From positions 1 to 35,941 of the forward strand of contig NZ_JAFEUV020000026.1 of assembly GCF_017355915.2 (NCBI RefSeq): 35,941 bases of DNA. The letters are read 5' to 3'. Of this stretch, positions 25,528-34,335 are shown in pieces. The notes beneath the pieces are model-generated. The model was given only the letters and a program-made list of their open reading frames with translations, was not told the DNA's origin and did not search any database. The stretch's first letter is position 1. Each line of letters starts with the position of its first letter. Made by a program: the position numbers and the translations under genes. Origin of the DNA: Telluribacter roseus. GTDB lineage: Bacteria > Bacteroidota > Bacteroidia > Cytophagales > Spirosomataceae.

Positions 25528-25590
25528 TATAGTACCTAATTGAGAAAAAGCCTGCTATCATAGCAGGCTTTTTCTCAATTAGGTACTATA
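25528..25590. terminator. Terminator hairpin with 30-bp perfect stem
   Basis: Arms 25528-25557 and 25561-25590, 3-nt loop TCA. The core GCCTGCTA/TAGCAGGC is flanked by A5/T5. It lies 17 nt beyond the stop of the 1,522-residue protein gene. Confidence 0.9.
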
Positions 25591-25606
25591 AAACGGAATA
25601 AGGGTG

Positions 25607-28600
25607 TTACTCAGCCTTGATCAGCTTATAGGTTTTTAATTTTCTACCAGCTCCTATGTGTAGTATGTACATACCCGGTGCTACCTCTTTCCCTAGGGTG
25701 ATAGTCTGTTCGGCTTGTAGATCTTCCAGTTGCATCACTACCCGCCCATTGACATCAAAGAGAATAGCTGGTAGCTTACCACTTCCTTTCCCTTGCACCT
25801 GCAGGGTGATGGTTTCGGCGAATGGATTAGGATAGTACTTCACCTGTAGGCCCTCAGGTTCTGACAAACTCTCAAAGCTAATTCTAGCTGCAGATGTATT
25901 TGTAATCTTGAAGCTGATGGAGAGGGGAGTACCGGCCGTACCCGTAGCACCTCTTTCGGTGTAGGGTGTACCTGTTAGTCGGTAATCCCCCACCGCCGGT
26001 GTCCAAGCGTTATAGTTGCCTCCTTCGTCTCCGAACAGCGAGTAGGGGAAGCCAGTCTCTATCTGAGTCCGGCTCTGCTGACCACTGAGGACCATCTTTA
26101 CACTGCCCACCCGGTCAGGATTGGTGTTGGCGCGGATGCTCAGGTTACGGGTCGGTAAACTGGCCAGATCAAGTACATCACTAGCTGTCAGCTCCCGGAT
26201 GGGCTGCTCGTTATCGGCATTCATTAACGTGAAGCTTACTACGGCACCGGCATCCTCCACGGTTCGGGAAGCTGATGCATAATTCAGCGCTACTATTTCA
26301 AGGGCGGATACCTTGGGGTTATTTTCAGATCCTTTTTTGAAATCGATATTCAGAGTACCATCATTAACGTTTACATCAAAGGACTCCTGAATAGCTTTGA
26401 GAGGGCCGCCGGCTTTGGCAGCGATATCATATTCTGATAGTTTTCGTTGCCCCTCTACATCAACGTTGAACTTCCGCGTGCCAGAGCCTTTAACTCCCAG
26501 GTAAGTTTCAGCAAAGTGCAAAATCACTCTGTAGTTGCCGTTATTCACAGGGAAGTTATAGGAGAAATTACCATAGCGTTCGGTCCGGTATAGAGGATCG
26601 TCGTTGGTATTTATAATATCAGCATTACCAGCATTATAGGTGTTTCCACTACTGTGATGGGCATCCGCGATAAATTGTTTTTCATCGGAAGTGATATAGC
26701 TGCTTCCTCCCGCATTTATTCGGTATACTACCACCGGATTAACCTCAGGCTCATCTATTACACTGAAGTTAATGGACAGTGCAGCTCCTGAGGAACCGGT
26801 AGCACCGGGACCGGTATAAGGAGTAGCCGTCAGAGTATAATCTCCTAGTGATGGTGTCCAGGCGTTGTAGTCACCATCTTTATCGCCAGTCAATGCATAG
26901 GGGAAATCTGTTTCAGTCCGAACATTAGTTTCCTTCCCATTGAGCACAAACTTTACACTTCCTACACGAGTGGGATCTGAATTGGCACGGATGTTCAGGT
27001 TCCTGGTTGGTAGTGTTGTCAGGTTTAGTACATCATTAGCTGTCAGCTCACGTATCGGCTGATCTGTATCAGCATTGATAAGTGTGAAACTTGCTACTGA
27101 TTCAGCTAGAGAAGGGTCAGGATTTACTCTTACTGAGACTTCATCATGTGCAGTGGCACCCTGATTATCTGTTACTGTCAGGCGGAATACATAGCTACCA
27201 ACAATTAATTCACTTGCGGTAAGGCTGGCGGAACTCGCGTCGTTTAGCTTTGCTTGGCTAGGGCCACTCTGTTGACTCCATTCATAGGAAGCGATACTAC
27301 CGTCATGATCACTGGCCGAACCCGTCAGAGTGATACTGGAGGTAGGATGGGTAATAGTTTTATCTTCGCCGGCATCGGCACTTGGCGCCTGGTTCGCAGC
27401 AGGCTTTACGGTAACGACTGTTTCATCGAATACTGTTGCACCCTGGTTGTCGGTCACCGTCAGGCGGAAGACGTAGGTACCCGCTACCAGATTACTAGCA
27501 GTCAGCGAGGATGTGTTAGCTCCGTTTAGGTTAGCTGTGTTAGGGCCACTCTGCTGACTCCACTCATAGGAAGCGATACTACCATCATGATCACTGGCCG
27601 AACCCGTCAGAGTAATACTATTGGTAGGTAAGGTGATAGCCTTATCCGAGCCGGCGCTAACTGTAGGAGACTGATTCGATGAACTACCTACAACATCAAA
27701 ACTAATGGTAAGAGAAGCCCCTGCGGTACCCTTAGCATCTTCGCCAGTATAGGGAGTAGAAGTGATTACATAGCTGCCCTGATCTGGCGTCCAGGCATTG
27801 TAATTACCATTTTTATCACCAAACAATGAGTACGGAGAACCGGTTTCTATTTGAGTCTTTCTTTGCTTTCCACTTAGTACAAATTTAACGCTACCTACTG
27901 TAGATGGATCAGTATTAGCACGAATGTTCAGGTTTCTGGTCGGTAGGGTAGATAAGTCAAGAACATCCTTATCTGCTAAGTCGCGGATTGGCTGCTCGTT
28001 GTCAGCATTGATCAGAGTTAAGGTTACTACACGCTGATCAGCCACTACCTTAACAGCTACATCATCATAATCGGAGGCACCCTGGTTGTCTTTCACCGTC
28101 AGGCGGAAGACGTACGTACCAGCTACTAGTTCACTGGCGGTTAATTGGGCGGTGTTGACTCCACTTAATTTAGCTGTGTTAGGGCCGCTTTGCTGACTCC
28201 ACTGCCAGGAGGCAATGCTGCCATCAGAGTCACTGGCTGTGCCATTTAATGTAACGCTGCTAGCTGGCAGAGTAATGTTCTGATCAACTCCTGCATTAGA
28301 AGTTGGGGGCTTATTAACAGTTGTTTGGGAGTTTCTCTGAACCAGTACAACCCAATCCTCACTTGACTCGGCTGGTGGATTTCCCAACGGTTTGGAACCA
28401 TTACCTACAAAAGAAGTAACTGATCCGTTCTGTAGAGCACCTGTACGCGGATTGTACCACTTTACTGTATAGGTTGCATTGGTATTGATGGTAATATTGG
28501 CAGTGCCTCCGGCTTTAAGATACACAACATACACATGTCCATCTTTACCTAGCATAATCCCTTTGCTAACATTAGTCAGTAGAGTTACTTCACCCATTGG

Positions 28601-30175
28601 CACGTAGGTACGAAAGAAGTTCAGGGCATGTCTGGTATAGCGCCACATCTTAGCACGTGAGCGGAAATCCTGAGCGGTGAGGTCAGTCTCGCCAGTGTTG
28701 TATCCAAAGTAGTACTCTACGCCGGCTCCCAAAGCCATGATATTTCCCCAGAGTGCGTTTTTTCTTATATCATTTTGGTTATCAGCTATGGTTCCTCTGT
28801 TCCCCGGGTAATCTTCATCAGCTGCTACACCTTTTTCTCCAGGCGTTTGTTCATCATTAGCTACTACCCATTTTTTTCCGGCTTTGGCAGATTGCTCTAC
28901 CCATTTTTTTGTTTCCTGGTATACACTTCCTACGGCTACTTGAAGTGCAGCGCCTGTATATTTAGAGCTATTGCCTAACAAAGGGGTGTATACTTCATCC
29001 TGCTCTCCGGGGTATGTATGAATAACGACATGATGCTTGTAGGGGTCATTGCGGGAGAAGTACTCTGCCATGTCTTTGCGCTGCTGTGTGGCTTGTTGGT
29101 TCTCCTCCCCCATGTTCCAGTTCAGAGCCAGGTGGTGACCGAAGCGCGCGATCAGCTCCCGGTAGTAGAGCTTGCGCAGAGTGCCCAGGTCTCCTCCGTC
29201 CAGCATTCTGTCGTTTTCCTTTTCCTGAAACTTAAAGTTCATGTACATGCCTTTGGTGTCGGCATGCTCAAACACCTTCTCCCACTGCTCGAGCTTGGAG
29301 CAGTCAAAGCGGGTGTAGTCGCTGGTATTCAGGTAAGGGTATACATTTCGGTCATCCCCGTTGATGTTCATGGTCAGGAAGGAGAAGGCATTGAGCCCCT
29401 GACCGGACAGATAGTTGATGGCGCCGATGATGCCCTTGCCCTTGCCGTCCTTCCAGGTCGGATCACCCGACTGCCAGTCCTGCAGGTGAGGGCGGTATGT
29501 TTTCCTTCTACTACCATTATTAGGAGTATTATCAAAGTCTTCGTAGGCCAGGAAGTTCTCGGGAGAGTCTACCCCTCCCTTGAGGAAGTACTCGCCCGTC
29601 TCGGCAAACTGCAGGTAGTGCTGTCCTACGTAGCGCAGGCGGCCTTTGCCCCTAAGGTCCACTCCTCCCTTATCAGTAGGGGCAATGGTGAAGGAGCCGC
29701 TCTGGCCATCCACCGGACTGACGGCACTGCCGGCATTCGGATCTTCGCTCACGGCAAGGTCAGGTCCTGTTCTCATGGATACAGAGTAGGTCCAGGTGCC
29801 TACTTCATCGGGGGCGAAGTGCACCTTCCACACGTTACCGGCCGAAGCGCTGGTCTGGGCAGCATTACCATCGGCGGCAAAGTAGCCGGGCACCAGGTAG
29901 GATTTGGAGCCGTTGGAGAAGGTGACGTTGAGGCGGTAGTTGAGGAATGGGTTGTCGGAAGCGGTTTCAGAGGAAGCCGGTCCGTCGATGAGCAGCGTGA
30001 TCTTGTGCCATTTTTTTAGCTCCCCCTGTACGGTCACCTGGCCGGTGCCATTGTTGACAAGGGTGGGAAAGGGTATACCAGCGGCCTTTCCGGTTGTAGG
30101 TAATACTACTAGTAGAATCAAAAAATGAACTAACAGCTTGATCTGTTTAGCCTTTCTTACTACATACTCCTCCAT
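25607..30175 (-). CDS. Secreted DUF5060/GH-like glycoside hydrolase with PKD, malectin and T9SS sorting domains
   Basis: 1,522 residues. Signal peptide about 1-32. A DUF5060-type N-terminal domain (about 44-165; WHKITLLIDGP) leads into a TIM-barrel of the DUF4038/GH140-like group (about 180-525). NWNMGEEN (352-359) gives E357 or E358 as likely acid/base and VVANDEQ (437-443) gives E442 as likely nucleophile. A collagen-binding-like beta domain follows (about 528-613). Then PKD (621-711), INAD module (716-828), two PKDs (about 834-1018), INAD module (1027-1140), malectin domain (about 1149-1297, YRINAGGSSYITSD) and a third INAD module (1312-1424). Residues 1447-1522 form the T9SS sorting domain. 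Probably cleaves an extracellular polysaccharide; substrate unknown. Confidence 0.9.
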   Translation of the reverse strand: MEEYVVRKAKQIKLLVHFLILLVVLPTTGKAAGIPFPTLVNNGTGQVTVQGELKKWHKITLLIDGPASSETASDNPFLNYRLNVTFSNGSKSYLVPGYFAADGNAAQTSASAGNVWKVHFAPDEVGTWTYSVSMRTGPDLAVSEDPNAGSAVSPVDGQSGSFTIAPTDKGGVDLRGKGRLRYVGQHYLQFAETGEYFLKGGVDSPENFLAYEDFDNTPNNGSRRKTYRPHLQDWQSGDPTWKDGKGKGIIGAINYLSGQGLNAFSFLTMNINGDDRNVYPYLNTSDYTRFDCSKLEQWEKVFEHADTKGMYMNFKFQEKENDRMLDGGDLGTLRKLYYRELIARFGHHLALNWNMGEENQQATQQRKDMAEYFSRNDPYKHHVVIHTYPGEQDEVYTPLLGNSSKYTGAALQVAVGSVYQETKKWVEQSAKAGKKWVVANDEQTPGEKGVAADEDYPGNRGTIADNQNDIRKNALWGNIMALGAGVEYYFGYNTGETDLTAQDFRSRAKMWRYTRHALNFFRTYVPMGEVTLLTNVSKGIMLGKDGHVYVVYLKAGGTANITINTNATYTVKWYNPRTGALQNGSVTSFVGNGSKPLGNPPAESSEDWVVLVQRNSQTTVNKPPTSNAGVDQNITLPASSVTLNGTASDSDGSIASWQWSQQSGPNTAKLSGVNTAQLTASELVAGTYVFRLTVKDNQGASDYDDVAVKVVADQRVVTLTLINADNEQPIRDLADKDVLDLSTLPTRNLNIRANTDPSTVGSVKFVLSGKQRKTQIETGSPYSLFGDKNGNYNAWTPDQGSYVITSTPYTGEDAKGTAGASLTISFDVVGSSSNQSPTVSAGSDKAITLPTNSITLTGSASDHDGSIASYEWSQQSGPNTANLNGANTSSLTASNLVAGTYVFRLTVTDNQGATVFDETVVTVKPAANQAPSADAGEDKTITHPTSSITLTGSASDHDGSIASYEWSQQSGPSQAKLNDASSASLTASELIVGSYVFRLTVTDNQGATAHDEVSVRVNPDPSLAESVASFTLINADTDQPIRELTANDVLNLTTLPTRNLNIRANSDPTRVGSVKFVLNGKETNVRTETDFPYALTGDKDGDYNAWTPSLGDYTLTATPYTGPGATGSSGAALSINFSVIDEPEVNPVVVYRINAGGSSYITSDEKQFIADAHHSSGNTYNAGNADIINTNDDPLYRTERYGNFSYNFPVNNGNYRVILHFAETYLGVKGSGTRKFNVDVEGQRKLSEYDIAAKAGGPLKAIQESFDVNVNDGTLNIDFKKGSENNPKVSALEIVALNYASASRTVEDAGAVVSFTLMNADNEQPIRELTASDVLDLASLPTRNLSIRANTNPDRVGSVKMVLSGQQSRTQIETGFPYSLFGDEGGNYNAWTPAVGDYRLTGTPYTERGATGTAGTPLSISFKITNTSAARISFESLSEPEGLQVKYYPNPFAETITLQVQGKGSGKLPAILFDVNGRVVMQLEDLQAEQTITLGKEVAPGMYILHIGAGRKLKTYKLIKAE

Positions 30176-30510
30176 TTCAGATGATTTAAAATATAAAAAA
30201 CGATTGATTTAATTCATTCAGTTAAATATTAATGTGTGAGATGGGTATGGATATAGTTTTCTTATCTGGGTAGTGGTGTCCTATCCATTATTTTAAATTT
30301 AATTCATGTAAGACATTTTAGCAGGTATTGACAACAGTGGTCAATCATGCCTGCTTTTATCAAAGATGCAAGTATTTAGTCCGCATAGGGTATTGACTTG
30401 TAGTCTTTAACGATATTGTGTCAATCAATTTCCGGAATAAACTACCTGCGTAAAGAGGGATCTGTCTTGACGGGTTAGATAGGGTCGAGCAGTACAATAA
30501 AATGTTACGT

Positions 30511-30550
30511 ACCGATAAATAAAATTCTCTACCGCTAAATAAATAAATGA
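30511..30550 (+). promoter_or_regulatory. 20-bp-spaced repeat pair, putative regulator site
   Basis: ACCGATAAAT at 30511 and ACCGCTAAAT at 30531, exactly 20 bp apart, 336 nt upstream of the start codon. It is the clearest pair among the three secreted-protein genes and matches the core of the wza array. Confidence 0.5.
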
Positions 30551-30667
30551 AAGTTGAAGGGGTGAAATATAATTTAGTAAACGGTCATAAAGTATAAAAA
30601 TTTAGTAAATATGTTATAATAAAAGTCATTAAATTCATATAGTTATGTAAATGTGAAAATCGCCTAA

Positions 30668-30682
30668 TTGACTAATAGTCAA
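30668..30682. promoter_or_regulatory. Perfect TTGACT-N3-AGTCAA dyad
   Basis: TTGACTAATAGTCAA, six-base arms with no mismatch, preceded by CTAA. It is 137 nt from the nearest 20-bp repeat, on the side away from the start codon. Confidence 0.5.
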
Positions 30683-30930
30683 CACATAAAATAGCGATTC
30701 TAGGCATATTTTATCAAATATCATACCATAGTGAAAGAGTCATGGAGAATATAAAATGAATTATTTTGTAACTGATTGTATAGCTAAATACTTTCGTAGT
30801 AGGCTTATTAATTATTACAATAATATTACTATTGGTTACAAATTTGATTTTAGAAAAAAGTAAAGTTATGTATTTACCACGCTGGAATTCGATAGTAACT
30901 GGTAGTATATTTACTAGTAACTAGTAGTAA

Positions 30931-30992
30931 ATCAACAAGCTGAAAGAAATAGCCTGCTACACTTAGCAGGCTATTTCTTTCAGCTTGTTGAT
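30931..30992. terminator. Terminator hairpin with 29-bp perfect stem
   Basis: Arms 30931-30959 and 30964-30992, loop CACT. It shares the GCCTGCTA/TAGCAGGC core with the hairpins at 25528 and 34271. It begins 8 nt beyond the stop of the 938-residue protein gene. Confidence 0.9.
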
Positions 30993-30999
30993 GATTTTT

Positions 31000-33816
31000 C
31001 TACTGCGTTTTGATTAATTTATAAGCTTTTACTTTGCTACCAATACCAACATGTAAAATATATACTCCAGGTACTAATTCTTTACCCAGTTTTATATTTT
31101 GCCTGGTTGGTAAATCATCCAGTTGCATGACTACCTGGCCCCTTGTATCGAAAAGTACAGCAGGTATTTTGCCTGATTCTGCTCCGTTAACCTTTAGAGT
31201 AAAGGATTCGGTAAATGGATTAGGATAATACAGAACCTCCGGATGCTCTACTTCATCGACCGCTTCGGCTGCTATACGGGATGCGGATTGGTTGGTTACT
31301 CTGAAACTGATGGTTAATGGAGCTCCTGCGGTGCCCCTGCCCCCCCCTTCGGTATAGGGGGTACCGATTAGGGTGTAGTCACCTACTGCCGGGGTCCAGG
31401 CGTTGTAGTTGCCTCCCTCGTCGCCAAACAGCGAGTAGGGAAAGCCCGTCTCGGTCTGCGTGTGTCTCTGCTGACCACTCAGGACAAGCTTCACGCTACC
31501 TACCCGATTAGGATTGGTATTGGCCCGAATGCTGAGGTTACGGGTTGGCAAACTGGACAGGTTAATTACTTCATTGTGCATCAGATCACGAATAGGCTGA
31601 TCAGTATCTGCATTCATCAGGGTAAAACTTATTACCTGCTGGCCTGTAGCAGGGTCGGGCGACACGGGCTGATCTACAACGGAGAAATTAAGCGTGAGAG
31701 GAGTACCAGCGGTACCTGTTGCGCTTCTTTCAGTATAAGGTGTACCAATCAACGTGTAGTTACCTACAGGCGGTGTCCAGGCGTTGTAGTTGCCTCCCTC
31801 GTCGCCAAATAGCGAGTAGGGGAAGCCCGTCTCGGTCTGCGTCCGGTTCTCCTGACCACTCAGGACAAGCTTTACGCTACCTACCTGCTCGGGATTGGTA
31901 TTGGCCCGAATACTCAGATTGCGGGTCGGCAGCGTTGATAGATTTAGCACATCATTAGGAACCAGATCGCGCAGCGGCTGGTCAGTATCCGCATTAATGA
32001 GTGTGAAGCTTACCAGTTGCTGCCCTGTTGAACCTGGTGGATTATTCACAGGCTGTTCTACTACCCGGAAACTGATCGTCAGCGGAACGCCTGCGGTACC
32101 GTTGCTCCCCCCTTCGGTATAAGGAGTAGCTGCAAGAGTATAGTCGCCTACTGCCGGGGTCCAGCTGTTGTAGTTACCTCCCTCGTCGCCATACAGTGAA
32201 TAAGGAAATCCGGTCTCTACCTGGGTCCTGCTCTCCCTACCACTCAGGACAAATTTTACGCTACCTACCCGATCAGGATTGGTATTGGCCCGGATGCTCA
32301 GGTTGCGGGTCGGTAAGCTGGACAGGTCAATTACGTCATTGTGAACTAGATTGCGGATAGGTTGTTCGGTATCTGCATTGATTAGTGTGAAGCTTGTGAC
32401 CTTATGATTTTCATCTGGAACAGGCGCTACAGGCTGATCAATAACGGAGAAGTTCACCGTGAGAGGAGTACCTGCAGTACCATTGCCTCCGCCCTCGGGA
32501 AAGGGAGTACCTGCAAGGGTGTAATCGCCCGGTGCCGGTGTCCAGGCGTTGTAGTTACCTCCCTCGTCGCCGAACAGGGAGTAAGGAAATCCGGTCTCTA
32601 CCTGGGTCCTGCTCTCCCTGCCACTCAGGACAAATCTCACGCTGCCTACTCGTTCAGGATCTGTGTTAGCACGGATGTTCAGGTTCCTGGTCGGCAGTCT
32701 GGCCAGGTTAATTACATCATTGGGGACCAGATCACGAATGGGCTGTTCGGTATCAGCATTGATCAGCGTGAAGCTTGTGACCTTTTGATCAGCAATACTG
32801 GGGGCAGAGTCTACCCTAACCGTGACATCATCAGTAGCTGTACCCCCTTGATTATCGGTGACGGTCAGTCGAAAAACATAGGTACCAACTACCAGATTAC
32901 TCGCGGTTAATTTTGCCGTGTTGGCGTTGGTAAGCATCGCCTGGCTAGGTCCGCTCTGCTGGCGCCACTGGTAGGAAATACTACTGCCTTCGGGGTCGCT
33001 GCCTGAACCGGTCAAAGTAATACTGCTGGCAGGTTGAGTGATGGTTTGATCCGATCCGGCGTTAGCGGTAGGCGGCTTGTTAGTTACTACATCTCCGGTA
33101 CATCTGGTTTCTGGATTAGACAGGCTCAGAGCGGTAGAAGTGGATACAGAAGAATGGTATAGCACCAGCCGGTCGATCAGGTGACCGTCCGAGCGGGCCG
33201 AGATCTGGATCTTGTAGACGCCCGGCGCGTTGAATTCGGCCACGATCTGCAGGTTCTCCCTATCACTGGTAAAAGAGTTCCAGTTCCAGTTAAGGCCACC
33301 ATTAGTAAACACCTTAAACCAGCCTCCTGATCCGGCTCCGTTGGGATTAGGGGTTTTACCACTTCCGTACGGATAAACGGTACGCGCGCCCGTGGCGTAG
33401 AAATTACTGGCGTCGGGCATGCGCAGCCAGGAGTCGTTATGCTCGCTGCCCAAGTCACCTTTGCCGACTTTGTTATACCAGCGGAAATAATACCTACCCG
33501 TTTTAGTGATCCTTACAGTAGTCTCGATCAAACCGACGCCCGGCGTAGAGAAGCTGGGCGCGCCAGTCCACTCGATGTAGCCGCTGCCCGTATAGCCACT
33601 AGTGGAAGTCCTTTTTTGCCAGCCTGAAGGCAGGTTCAGACTTTCGGCTTGTATTACGACCAATCCGTTTCGCTCCACAAAAGGAGCATCGCAGGTTTCT
33701 ACAGCTTTGATGGATACATTTTCAGCATAGGCTATTGGGAATAGGGCTGCCAGAAATATGAAATAGTAGGTATATAGCCTGAATGGGTTGAGCTTTTGTA
33801 ATAGTTCCTTTTTCAT
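31000..33816 (-). CDS. Secreted modular carbohydrate-binding protein, T9SS substrate
   Basis: 938 residues. Signal peptide about 1-31 (cut after AYA). The jelly-roll carbohydrate-binding-like domain (about 41-240; GLVVIQAESLNLPSGWQ, SGYIEWTG, HNDSWLRMPDASNFY) is a close paralogue of the one in the 1,249-residue protein. One PKD-like domain (about 247-336) follows, then four INADxxQPIR modules (about 346-459, 472-585, 600-714, 727-841) joined by Pro-rich linkers, and a T9SS sorting domain (about 863-938, YYPNPFTESF to YKLIKTQ). There is no recognised catalytic domain. Its overall plan equals one repeat block of the 1,249-residue protein plus two more modules. Likely a surface glycan-binding or matrix protein; the ligand is unknown. 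Confidence 0.9.
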   Translation of the reverse strand: MKKELLQKLNPFRLYTYYFIFLAALFPIAYAENVSIKAVETCDAPFVERNGLVVIQAESLNLPSGWQKRTSTSGYTGSGYIEWTGAPSFSTPGVGLIETTVRITKTGRYYFRWYNKVGKGDLGSEHNDSWLRMPDASNFYATGARTVYPYGSGKTPNPNGAGSGGWFKVFTNGGLNWNWNSFTSDRENLQIVAEFNAPGVYKIQISARSDGHLIDRLVLYHSSVSTSTALSLSNPETRCTGDVVTNKPPTANAGSDQTITQPASSITLTGSGSDPEGSSISYQWRQQSGPSQAMLTNANTAKLTASNLVVGTYVFRLTVTDNQGGTATDDVTVRVDSAPSIADQKVTSFTLINADTEQPIRDLVPNDVINLARLPTRNLNIRANTDPERVGSVRFVLSGRESRTQVETGFPYSLFGDEGGNYNAWTPAPGDYTLAGTPFPEGGGNGTAGTPLTVNFSVIDQPVAPVPDENHKVTSFTLINADTEQPIRNLVHNDVIDLSSLPTRNLSIRANTNPDRVGSVKFVLSGRESRTQVETGFPYSLYGDEGGNYNSWTPAVGDYTLAATPYTEGGSNGTAGVPLTISFRVVEQPVNNPPGSTGQQLVSFTLINADTDQPLRDLVPNDVLNLSTLPTRNLSIRANTNPEQVGSVKLVLSGQENRTQTETGFPYSLFGDEGGNYNAWTPPVGNYTLIGTPYTERSATGTAGTPLTLNFSVVDQPVSPDPATGQQVISFTLMNADTDQPIRDLMHNEVINLSSLPTRNLSIRANTNPNRVGSVKLVLSGQQRHTQTETGFPYSLFGDEGGNYNAWTPAVGDYTLIGTPYTEGGGRGTAGAPLTISFRVTNQSASRIAAEAVDEVEHPEVLYYPNPFTESFTLKVNGAESGKIPAVLFDTRGQVVMQLDDLPTRQNIKLGKELVPGVYILHVGIGSKVKAYKLIKTQ

Positions 33817-34013
33817 AAAAGTCCTTTTAACAGTTATACAATTAATTCAACCGATTGATGGATCAATAGTGGATAGTGGAGGTAGAGAAATGCCTATGTC
33901 TGTTTGCAGAGCATTTATCAAGTTCCACTTCGTACTTTGGGGGACACCTGATACTACCCGGGACGTACCTTATGACAGGTTGAAAAGAGCTGAAAAAAAA
34001 CGAAGCGCCACAT

Positions 34014-34053
34014 ACCATTACAGAAAAGTTTTAACCTGTAATAATGATACACG
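34014..34053 (+). promoter_or_regulatory. 20-bp-spaced repeat pair, putative regulator site (weak)
   Basis: ACCATTACAG at 34014 and ACCTGTAATA at 34034. The ACC spacing is exactly 20 bp, but the rest of the core is less conserved than at the other loci. It lies 198 nt upstream of the start codon. Confidence 0.35.
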
Positions 34054-34155
34054 TTGCTTTGTTTGGCGAAGCTTAGAAAAAGTATTATTTTAATTTAAAT
34101 GTTTATATTCTTTGTTGGATTAATTATATTTATATCCTTGGGCAGTGTTTATTAA

Positions 34156-34170
34156 TTGACTGTAAGTCAA
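34156..34170. promoter_or_regulatory. Perfect TTGACT-N3-AGTCAA dyad
   Basis: TTGACTGTAAGTCAA preceded by ATTAA, the same flank as at 25366. It is 122 nt from the nearest 20-bp repeat. Confidence 0.5.
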
Positions 34171-34270
34171 TACGTTGTGTTTTAAAATTCTCTTGTATGA
34201 TACCGGTAGACACAAATGCAAGAGCCTATTAAAAAGGAATCCATCTACTTATTATGAGTTGCCCAGCAAA

Positions 34271-34301
34271 AAAAGAGCCTGCTATCATAGCAGGCTCTTT
34301 T
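34271..34301. terminator. Terminator hairpin with 14-bp stem
   Basis: Arms 34271-34284 and 34288-34301, loop TCA, with the same GCCTGCTA/TAGCAGGC core. A second 9-bp hairpin lies nearer the gene (34304-34312 with 34319-34327). The pair follows the stop of the partial secreted-protein gene at 34336. Confidence 0.88.
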
Positions 34302-34335
34302 AAATCAATTTAGCTCTTTAAATTGATCAGGCGTA

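Larger units (their letters stand above)
30176..30930. other. 755-nt regulatory region upstream of the glycoside hydrolase gene
   Basis: AT-rich, no coding frame. It holds the 20-bp repeat pair (30511, 30531), the TTGACT dyad (30668) and a looser dyad TTGAC-N7-GTCAA at 30328-30344. Confidence 0.6.
33817..34270. other. 454-nt regulatory region upstream of the 938-residue protein gene
   Basis: No convincing coding frame. It contains a weak 20-bp repeat pair (34014, 34034) and the TTGACT dyad (34156). The start-proximal part (AATTCAACCGATTGATGG) resembles the same position upstream of the other secreted-protein genes. Confidence 0.6.

Noticed and set aside
29018-30019. Plus-strand open frame of 333 codons over the glycoside hydrolase gene
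   Set aside because: Antisense to the DUF5060 and catalytic domains, with no recognisable motif.
33788-34093. 101-codon plus-strand frame upstream of the 938-residue protein gene
   Set aside because: Begins antisense to the signal peptide of that gene and covers the probable regulatory repeats; composition is not protein-like.
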